The position numbers and the translations under genes are program-made. A stretch of DNA of 5,444 nucleotides from Deltaproteobacteria bacterium (GTDB taxonomy: Bacteria; Desulfobacterota; Dissulfuribacteria; Dissulfuribacterales; QOAL01): positions 1 to 5,444 of the forward strand of contig JALWJV010000138.1 in NCBI GenBank assembly GCA_026996955.1, written 5' to 3'. The notes beneath the pieces are model-generated. The model was not told where the DNA came from. It saw nothing but the letters and a program-made list of their open reading frames with translations, and ran no database searches. Shown here in pieces: positions 1 through 5,444 of this stretch (its first letter is position 1; every line of letters starts with the position of its first letter).

Positions 1-1
1 C

Positions 2-829
2 CAGGCTCTTGTGCAGGTTGCGGAAAAGACTGCTGCAGTAATTGATGAACGTGTTGCAGCCGGCAAGGTATCTCCTGTTGAAAAGACCAGGACCCTGATT
101 GAGCTTGCCGCTGCCAGAAATGAGGCGATGCAGGCCCGAAGGGAACTGAATGCAGCCAGGGAGGAGCTTTCGTCATACGGGGGTGACAAACAGGTGTTTT
201 TTAAGCGAGCCGCAGGAGACCTGGAGGTTATCAGCGAGCCGCAGTCTCCTGAAAAGCTTATAAAAATGCTTGACAACAGCCCTTATATATCAAAATGGGA
301 CAGCGAAATAGCACGAAAAAGCGCAGAGCTTGAACTTGCAAGGGCAAAATCCATTCCGGATATATCCCTCAGTGCCGGAGTAAGGAATTTTCAGGAAACT
401 GACGATAATGCCTTTGTATTTGGAATAACTGTTCCCATACCTGTTTTTGACCGCAATCAGGGTGGTGTGATGGAGGCGTCTGCACGTCTTGAAAGCGCAA
501 GGTACAGCAGGCGCCAAGCCGTAATATCCCTGAAATCAAGGCTCTTGTCCGGGCTCCAGAGACTTCGTGCAGCATACTCACAGGCTTCGGTGCTTAAACG
601 GGATATCATGCCACAGGCACAGGCTGCATATCAGGCAACAGAACAGGGATATATGGAGGGAAAATTTAATCTCATGCAGCTTCTTGACGCACAGCGCACA
701 CTTTTTAATGTGAAAAGGCAGTACATTGCTGCCCTTGAAGACTATCATCTTATACGTACTGAAATAGAAGGTCTTACAGGATTAATAAGCCTCAAAGCAG
801 GAAACAACGTAGGTGGAAATGATGAATAA
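2..829 (+). CDS. czcC: TolC-family outer-membrane channel of a heavy-metal efflux pump (CzcC-like), 5'-partial
   Basis: This is the outer-membrane component of a tripartite metal efflux pump; it would form the trimeric exit duct through periplasm and outer membrane. The frame is open from base 2 with no start, so the GTG at 11 is internal. About 275 residues remain; CzcC-type proteins are usually a little over 400, so roughly a third (signal peptide and first repeat) is missing. Visible parts are a long Ala/Glu/Arg-rich helix with the family-like phrase AAGKVSPVEKTR (bases 56-91), a beta segment around 355-450 (DISLSAGVRNF, then the hallmark VPIPVFDRNQG at 431-463), and a second long helical hairpin ending in a family-typical stretch (LMQLLDAQRTLFNVKRQY, about 671-724). 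These match the outer-membrane efflux protein (OEP) repeat. The stop overlaps the next gene's start, so it is co-translated with the adaptor. The family is clear; the metal-specific name rests on the neighbours. Confidence 0.9.
   Translation, partial: QALVQVAEKTAAVIDERVAAGKVSPVEKTRTLIELAAARNEAMQARRELNAAREELSSYGGDKQVFFKRAAGDLEVISEPQSPEKLIKMLDNSPYISKWDSEIARKSAELELARAKSIPDISLSAGVRNFQETDDNAFVFGITVPIPVFDRNQGGVMEASARLESARYSRRQAVISLKSRLLSGLQRLRAAYSQASVLKRDIMPQAQAAYQATEQGYMEGKFNLMQLLDAQRTLFNVKRQYIAALEDYHLIRTEIEGLTGLISLKAGNNVGGNDE
811..816 (+). promoter_or_regulatory. Ribosome binding site that decides the adaptor start
   Basis: AGGTGG is a near-consensus Shine-Dalgarno sequence lying inside the last codons of the channel gene. 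It sits 5 bases before the ATG at 822 but only 2 before the ATG at 819, and it overlaps the GTG at 813. Spacing therefore favours 822 as the adaptor start. Because the site lies within the upstream reading frame, ribosomes finishing the channel gene could re-initiate here. Confidence 0.65.
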
Positions 830-2123
830 AAGTTTGTCTTTTTATTGTTTTATTAGCGTTATGATTGTGGCCATGCTGCTTTTTTCAAGGCCCTGTATGC
901 AAAATTCCATTGCCGGTGAAAAAAGTGTAAATGCCCTGGGCAGCGTTTCAGCTCATGATGATCACAGCCATTCAGAAGATGAGTTGTCAGAAGATCATGA
1001 CCATGATGCCCATGACGGTGAGTCCGGGGACAGCCACATGGAGCATGATGACAATGGTCATGAAGATGTGGTTGTACTTTCGCCGGATGAGATCAAGGAG
1101 TTTGGGATAGTGGTGGAAAATGCGTCTCCCGGCACCATAGAAAGAGTTATCGAGCTTCCTGGTGAGATAGTCCTGAATGCAGACAAGCTTGCCCACGTTG
1201 TTCCCCGTGTATCAGGCATTGCAGTTGAGGTACTTAAAACCGCTGGAGAACAGGTAAAAAAGGGTGACCTTCTGGCTGTGATTGAAAGCCGTGAACTTGC
1301 AGAGGCAAGGGCATCATATCTTGCTGCCACTGAGAGAGAAAAAATAGCTGCTGCAAATTTCAGGCGTGAGGAAAGGCTGTGGAAAAAACGCATAACCAGT
1401 GAGCAGGAGTATCTTAATGCCAGGCAGGCACTTACAGAGGCGCGCATTTCAAAAAATTCCGTTGAACAGCAGCTTCATGCCATTGGGCTTACCGAGGCTG
1501 ATATCAAGACCATGACCAGGGCACATGATGCCTCAGGTACCCGTTTTGAGATACGAGCCCCCATCTGCGGCACAATAATAGAAAAGCACCTGACACTTGG
1601 AGAAAGTGTGGCTGCGGACACCAATATTTTCACCATTGCAGACCTATCTACCGTATGGGTTGACTTGAATGTTTATCAGAAGGACCTTGGGTATGTCCGC
1701 AAAGGTCAGACAGTCTTAATCAATGCAGGTCACGGCATTCCTGAAGTGAAAGGTCAGATTTCCTGGGTAAGCCCTCAGGTTGATGAAAATACCAGAACTG
1801 CAAAGGCCAGGGTTATTATAAAAAACAGTGACGGAAAGCTCAGGCCAGGCCTTTTTGTTACCGGAAAGGTGGCTGTTGGAAAGAGTGATGCACCGCTTGT
1901 TGTAAGCAGTGATGCTATCCAGACCTTTGAAAACAGGACAGTGGTTTTTGTTAAGACTGACAAGGGTTTTGAGCCTGTACCTGTTGTAACCGGCCGCAGG
2001 TTTGGGAAAAAGGTAGAGATTTTATCTGGACTGTCCCAGGGGCAGCCCTATGTCAGCAAGGGCGCCTTTACCATAAAGGCGCAGCTTTCCAGAGGCGCAT
2101 TTGGCGACGGACACAACCATTAA
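822..2123 (+). CDS. czcB: Periplasmic adaptor (membrane fusion protein) of a heavy-metal RND pump, CzcB-like, with His-rich N-terminus
   Basis: The adaptor bridges permease and channel in the periplasm. With the start at 822 (best RBS spacing; GTG 813 and ATG 819 are in-frame alternatives) it has 433 residues, within the family range. Residues 1-31 look like a signal peptide (basic start, hydrophobic 7-22, possible cleavage after SIA at 29-31); C25 is preceded by SRP, a poor lipobox. Residues 45-80 are a His/acid-rich segment. Next come a first lipoyl-like half (VPRVSGIAVEV, from 127), an alpha-helical hairpin (about 156-219), the second lipoyl half (RAPICG, 245-250), a beta barrel opening with the family-typical IADLSTVWVDLNVY (272-285), and a membrane-proximal domain to the end. 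The C-terminus is HNH. The gene overlaps the channel stop by 8 bases and precedes the permease by 18. The His-rich region resembles CzcB more than Met-rich CusB, suggesting Zn/Co/Cd/Ni-type metals; that is inference. Confidence 0.93.
   Translation: MNKSLSFYCFISVMIVAMLLFSRPCMQNSIAGEKSVNALGSVSAHDDHSHSEDELSEDHDHDAHDGESGDSHMEHDDNGHEDVVVLSPDEIKEFGIVVENASPGTIERVIELPGEIVLNADKLAHVVPRVSGIAVEVLKTAGEQVKKGDLLAVIESRELAEARASYLAATEREKIAAANFRREERLWKKRITSEQEYLNARQALTEARISKNSVEQQLHAIGLTEADIKTMTRAHDASGTRFEIRAPICGTIIEKHLTLGESVAADTNIFTIADLSTVWVDLNVYQKDLGYVRKGQTVLINAGHGIPEVKGQISWVSPQVDENTRTAKARVIIKNSDGKLRPGLFVTGKVAVGKSDAPLVVSSDAIQTFENRTVVFVKTDKGFEPVPVVTGRRFGKKVEILSGLSQGQPYVSKGAFTIKAQLSRGAFGDGHNH
951..1064 (+). other. 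His/Asp/Glu-rich metal-binding segment of the adaptor
   Basis: Adaptor residues 44-81 (numbered from the ATG at 822) contain nine histidines (45, 48, 50, 59, 61, 64, 72, 75, 80), interleaved with many Asp and Glu and almost no hydrophobic residues. Local patterns are HDDHSH, HDHDAH and HMEH. The segment sits between the likely signal-peptide cleavage site and the first adaptor domain, so it should be an exposed, flexible periplasmic tail. Such tails are known in CzcB-type adaptors and other zinc- or nickel-handling proteins. Binding and delivery of divalent metal is inferred, not shown. Confidence 0.75.
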
Positions 2124-2129
2124 TTTGAT

Positions 2130-2134
2130 GGAAG
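2130..2134 (+). promoter_or_regulatory. Ribosome binding site of the permease gene
   Basis: GGAAG lies in the 18-base gap between adaptor stop and permease start, 7 bases before the ATG at 2142. It supports that ATG, which also gives the N-terminus expected for the family (MERLIRFAL, just before the first membrane helix). The gap is too short for a separate promoter, so the two genes should share a transcript. Confidence 0.6.
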
Positions 2135-2141
2135 CATAATC

Positions 2142-5100
2142 ATGGAAAGATTGATACGGTTTGCCCTTGGTAATCAGCTTCTCATGTGCGTACTGGGGCT
2201 TTTTGTCATGTGCGCAGGCTGGTACAGCTATAAAAAACTTCCTGTTGATGCTTTTCCCGACGTAACCCCGTGTCTTGTCCAGGTATTTACCGAAACCCAT
2301 GGACTTGCACCAGAGGAAGTTGAAAAGTACGTCACATATCCTGTTGAGGCTGCCATGTCCGGCCTTCCGGGCCTGAAGGATGTCCGTTCCATTTCAAATT
2401 TCGGGCTGTCGGTGGTCAATGTCTATTTTGAAGACGGCACAAACATCTACTTTGCCAGGCAACTTGTGGACGAACGGCTGGATATGGCCCGTGAGCAGAT
2501 CCCTGCCGGATTCGGACAGCCTGCAATGGGCCCCATAGCTACAGGTCTTGGCCAGGTACTTTTCTATGTCCTTGAGGATGAAAAGGGAGACCGCTCACCT
2601 GAGGAGATGCGGGAAATTCAGGACTGGATTATCAAGTTCAATCTGCAGACCGTTCCTGGTGTTACCGAAGTGCTTTCCCTTGGCGGCCAGGTAAAACAGT
2701 TTCAGGTGCGGGTCCGTCCAGAGGACCTTTTAAGATATAACCTCAGTATTGGTGAAGTGGTTGAGAGGGTAAGAGAGAATAACGGCAATGCCAGTGCCCA
2801 GTTTATTGTAAAGAACTCAGAAGAGTATATTGTGCGTTCTGTTGGACTTGCCGAAAGGATAGCCGACCTTGAACTCATAGTGCTGAAGGTCCAGGACGGG
2901 ACACCTGTATATCTGAACCAGGTGGCAGATATTGCGGTAGGAGGTGAAATCAGGCGCGGCCTTGCCACCATGAACGGAGTTGGAGAGGTCGTGGTTGGTA
3001 TGGTTTTAAAACTTATTGGCACCAATACCTCCACTGTAATTTCCAGGGTCAAGGAGCGGCTTGAGAAAATAAACCGTGTTCTTCCAGAAGGTGTCCGGGT
3101 TGTCCCCTACTATGACCAAGCTACCCTGGTATCAAAATGTGTTGAGACTGTTACCAATGCGCTTGTAAGCGGCGTGCTTCTTGTTGCAGGTGTCCTGCTG
3201 ATATTCATGGGTGGGTTCAGGGCAAGCATTGTTGTTGCGCTTTCCATTCCATTTTCTATTTTTTTCGCATTTATCCTCATGAAGATGGTTGGCATAAGCG
3301 CAAATCTTATGTCTCTTGGCGGGCTTGCAATAGCCATTGGAATGATGGTGGATGCCACAATTGTAATGGTTGAAAACGTGGACCGTATCTTCCGGGAGGC
3401 CCCCAGGGACAAAGGGCGACTCCAGCTCATCCGCGAAGCCTGCTCCGAGGTTGCCCGGCCCATAACCTTTGCCATTGCCATAATCATCATGGTTTTTCTC
3501 CCGCTTTTTACCCTTCAGGGAGTTGAGGGAAAGACATTCAGGCCCCTTGCCCAGACCGTTGCGCTTGCAATGGTAGGCTCACTTATTTATGCCCTCCTTA
3601 TTGCGCCTGTTGCCTCAAATCTGATAATGCGAATGCCCTCAAAGAAAAAGGAATCGCCAGATGCCGTCAGGGAAGCATGGATAGTGCGCATGCTCCTCAA
3701 ACCCTACACGCCTGCGGTTACCCTGTTTGTAAGGCATCGTATTCTGGCAGTTGTGCTTGCTGTCCTTATGCTTTGCGCAGGGTTGATCGTGCTTCCGCAG
3801 CTTGGCTCTGAGTTTGTGCCGCGTCTCGATGAAGGGGACCTTTTGATCCGGGCCACAATGGCACCTTCAATCTCCCTGGACGAGGCAAAAAAGACGGTTT
3901 TGAGGTATGAAAGGCGGCTCATGGACCGCTTCCCTGAGATAACCCGTATTGTATCCCGTGTGGGACGGGGAGAGGTAGGTGCCCATGCTGACCCTGTAAA
4001 CAGCGCTGAATCATTCGTAGCCCTTAAGCCACAGGATCAGTGGACCAGTGCTTCCACACCTGCAGGTCTGTATGACCTTATCAGTGAGGAGCTTGAGTCT
4101 TTCCCCGGTGTGCAATTCAATGTTACCCAGCCTATTGCTGCTGCAGTGGACGAGCTTATTACCGGCACAAAGGCTGAACTGGCAATTAAAATTTTTGGAC
4201 CTGATATGGATGTTCTCAGGAAAAAGGCATCTGAGATAGAAAATGTCATAAGGGGCATAAAGGGGGCGTCGGACGTTCAGAAGGACCAGGTTACAGGTAC
4301 TCCCCAGCTGCTTATACGCATAGACAGGAGCGCCATTGCGCGCTATGGAATCAATGTGGAGGATATCCAGAGTGTAATAAGGACTGCTGTAGGCGGGGAG
4401 ACCGCAGGCCAGATTTTTGAAGGCGTAAGGCGTTTTGATATTTACGTTCGTTTTATAAAAAAGGCCCGGGACAGCGCCCAGGCAATAAGGCACATACTTG
4501 TTTCCGGGCCGGGCAATATTCGGGTGCCCCTTGACCAACTTGCCACCATTGAAGAGATAATAGGGCCAAGGCAGATCACCCGGGAACACAATCAGCGTTT
4601 TATTACAGTACAGTGCAACGTAAGGGGACGAGATATTGGCTCATTTGTAACCGAAGGTCAGGAAGCCATTGAGCAGAAGGTAGATCTGCCACCGGGATAC
4701 ATGGTGAACTGGGGTGGACAGTTTGAGCTTCAGCAGGAGGCCAACAGACGTCTTGCCCTGGTGGTGCCGGTCACTTTGGCAGTTATAATGCTCTTTCTCT
4801 TCATGAACTTCGGCTCTGTAAAAAACTCCCTCCTTATCCTTATCAACATCCCCCTTGCCCTGGTTGGCGGCATAATTGCCCTTTATGTAACGGGCCAGAA
4901 TCTTTCCGTTCCCTCGTCTGTGGGTTTTATTGCGCTTTTTGGCATTGCCCTTGAAAACGGTATGGTCCTTCTGACCTATATCAATCAGCTGGTAAAATCA
5001 GGGATGTCAGTGGACAGGGCATCAATCAAGGGGGCATGCCAGAGGATGAGGCCTGTTATAATGACTGCGGTCACCACTGCACTTGGTCTTATCCCGCTTC

Positions 5101-5231
5101 TTTTCAGTCACGGTACCGGCAGTGAAGTCCAGAGGCCCCTTGCAACAGTTGTAACCGGCGGCCTGATAACGTCAACAATACTTACGCTTCTTGTGGTGCC
5201 GGCGCTCTATAGGTGGTTTAATGATGACTAA
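2142..5231 (+). CDS. czcA: Heavy-metal efflux RND permease (CusA/CzcA family, HME-RND)
   Basis: This is the proton-driven inner-membrane pump of the tripartite system, 1029 residues, close to full family length and apparently intact. Layout: TM1 near 10-30; a first periplasmic domain opening with LPVDAFPDVTP (33-43); TM2-TM6 within about 340-496; TM7 near 533-556; a second periplasmic domain to about 865; TM8-TM12 to the C-terminus. TM4 carries GMMVDATIVMVEN (400-412), containing the essential-type D404 and E411. The Asp of the DFG motif of divalent-metal pumps (CzcA D402) is replaced by A398, as in CusA. By alignment from memory, the three CusA substrate methionines (573, 623, 672) correspond to R570, S621 and E671, and the second periplasmic domain and C-terminus (GTGSEVQRPLATVV, from 991) look like CzcA. 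Membership of the heavy-metal RND family is firm; Cu/Ag versus Zn/Co/Cd/Ni is open, with divalent metals somewhat favoured. Confidence 0.95.
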   Translation: MERLIRFALGNQLLMCVLGLFVMCAGWYSYKKLPVDAFPDVTPCLVQVFTETHGLAPEEVEKYVTYPVEAAMSGLPGLKDVRSISNFGLSVVNVYFEDGTNIYFARQLVDERLDMAREQIPAGFGQPAMGPIATGLGQVLFYVLEDEKGDRSPEEMREIQDWIIKFNLQTVPGVTEVLSLGGQVKQFQVRVRPEDLLRYNLSIGEVVERVRENNGNASAQFIVKNSEEYIVRSVGLAERIADLELIVLKVQDGTPVYLNQVADIAVGGEIRRGLATMNGVGEVVVGMVLKLIGTNTSTVISRVKERLEKINRVLPEGVRVVPYYDQATLVSKCVETVTNALVSGVLLVAGVLLIFMGGFRASIVVALSIPFSIFFAFILMKMVGISANLMSLGGLAIAIGMMVDATIVMVENVDRIFREAPRDKGRLQLIREACSEVARPITFAIAIIIMVFLPLFTLQGVEGKTFRPLAQTVALAMVGSLIYALLIAPVASNLIMRMPSKKKESPDAVREAWIVRMLLKPYTPAVTLFVRHRILAVVLAVLMLCAGLIVLPQLGSEFVPRLDEGDLLIRATMAPSISLDEAKKTVLRYERRLMDRFPEITRIVSRVGRGEVGAHADPVNSAESFVALKPQDQWTSASTPAGLYDLISEELESFPGVQFNVTQPIAAAVDELITGTKAELAIKIFGPDMDVLRKKASEIENVIRGIKGASDVQKDQVTGTPQLLIRIDRSAIARYGINVEDIQSVIRTAVGGETAGQIFEGVRRFDIYVRFIKKARDSAQAIRHILVSGPGNIRVPLDQLATIEEIIGPRQITREHNQRFITVQCNVRGRDIGSFVTEGQEAIEQKVDLPPGYMVNWGGQFELQQEANRRLALVVPVTLAVIMLFLFMNFGSVKNSLLILINIPLALVGGIIALYVTGQNLSVPSSVGFIALFGIALENGMVLLTYINQLVKSGMSVDRASIKGACQRMRPVIMTAVTTALGLIPLLFSHGTGSEVQRPLATVVTGGLITSTILTLLVVPALYRWFNDD

Positions 5232-5282
5232 GTTTATCGTCTGGAATTGCCATCTTTGCAGTATCCCCTTGGTCATAGGGCT

Positions 5283-5306
5283 CTCCACATTGCCTATATA
5301 GTGGAG
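5283..5306. repeat. Inverted repeat, possible hairpin about 50 bases after the operon
   Basis: CTCCAC (5283-5288) and GTGGAG (5301-5306) are perfect complements separated by 12 bases. In RNA they could form a 6-bp stem with four G-C pairs. GTGGA at 5316-5320 offers a competing partner for TCCAC. There is no T-tract after either, so it is not a standard intrinsic terminator. It could protect the 3' end of the transcript, bind a protein, or be chance. Confidence 0.35.
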
Positions 5307-5426
5307 TCCGCTTTGGTGGATAGAGCGCTAATAATATGACAATCGCCTAACTTAACCTTACTGTTCAGATAGCTACCAGCAAAACGTACAATCGAAAGTT
5401 TCATTAGCATTGGAACGCAAACGTCA

Positions 5427-5444
5427 TTGATCTTTTCCGATCAA
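5427..5444. repeat. Inverted repeat at the right edge of the window
   Basis: TTGATC (5427-5432) and GATCAA (5439-5444) are perfect complements around the 6-base spacer TTTTCC. The right arm ends exactly at the last base, so the repeat may be longer than what is visible, or the window may stop at it. It could be an operator half-site pair, a hairpin or the edge of a repeated element; the sequence does not decide. Confidence 0.4.

Larger units (their letters stand above)
5232..5444. other. Non-coding tail after the permease gene
   Basis: The 213 bases after the permease stop have about 42% G+C by hand count. I see no RNA gene, convincing promoter or open frame with a ribosome binding site. The segment contains two perfect 6-bp inverted repeats, annotated separately, and a weak 4-bp stem (CCCT 5266-5269 with AGGG 5277-5280). 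No stem is followed by a run of T, so the operon's terminator is either Rho-dependent or beyond the window. Confidence 0.5.

Noticed and set aside
11..13. GTG as start of the channel gene
   Set aside because: The frame is open to the left edge, and the encoded protein begins in the middle of a known helical domain, so the true start lies upstream.
813..821. GTG 813 or ATG 819 as adaptor start
   Set aside because: The AGGTGG ribosome binding site overlaps or lies too close to these codons; ATG 822 has normal spacing.
4048..4239. 63-codon open frame on the + strand in another frame of the permease gene
   Set aside because: It overlaps conserved permease sequence and has no recognisable domain.
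4011..4589. 192-codon open frame on the minus strand inside the permease gene
   Set aside because: It is fully antisense to a strongly conserved part of the permease, and its translation shows no recognisable domain. It is best explained as a shadow of the coding strand.
5243..5259. Sigma-54-like GG...GC promoter elements
   Set aside because: The gap between GG (5243-5244) and GC (5258-5259) is 13 bases instead of the required 10.
5232..5339. 35 sense codons following the permease TAA in the same frame
   Set aside because: The permease already ends at the family's normal C-terminus, and nothing suggests readthrough; this run length can occur by chance.
5294..5410. 38-codon minus-strand frame in the tail (ATG at 5410, stop at 5294-5296)
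   Set aside because: It has no Shine-Dalgarno sequence, no recognisable motif, and an in-frame stop just upstream at the window edge; chance is likely.
1..5444. A wholly new biological system
   Set aside because: All long coding regions belong to a known tripartite metal efflux family; only the substrate signature is unusual. No CRISPR array, transposase, toxin-antitoxin pair or RNA gene was seen.

Overview
The window holds most of one operon for a tripartite heavy-metal efflux pump of the HME-RND (CzcCBA/CusCBA) family, read left to right on the + strand. The order is a TolC-type outer-membrane channel (czcC-like, 5' end outside the window), a periplasmic adaptor (czcB-like, complete) and an inner-membrane RND permease (czcA/cusA-like, complete). 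The last 213 bases have no convincing gene.

The organism is Gram-negative, because the system spans two membranes. The coding DNA has roughly balanced base composition and uses AGG (Arg) and ATA (Ile) codons freely. That argues against enterobacteria and fits groups such as Desulfobacterota or Nitrospirota, but the taxon cannot be fixed from this window.

Layout: 2-829 is the C-terminal ~275 residues of the channel. 822-2123 is the adaptor, whose start codon overlaps the channel's stop codon. 2142-5231 is the permease, 18 bases after the adaptor. 5232-5444 is a lower-GC tail (about 42% by hand count) with two short inverted repeats and no clear terminator or promoter. No promoter or regulator is visible, so the control region presumably lies left of the window.

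How the parts work together: the permease should take metal ions from the periplasm or inner membrane using the proton gradient. The adaptor links it to the channel and may collect metal with its His/Asp-rich N-terminal segment. The channel would release the ions outside the cell. The metal is not certain. The pump's fourth membrane helix looks like the Cu/Ag pump CusA (no DFG aspartate). However, the three CusA substrate methionines appear to be replaced, and the C-terminal half and the His-rich adaptor look more like the Zn/Co/Cd-type systems. This mixed signature is the most interesting point here. I did not find an undescribed system.
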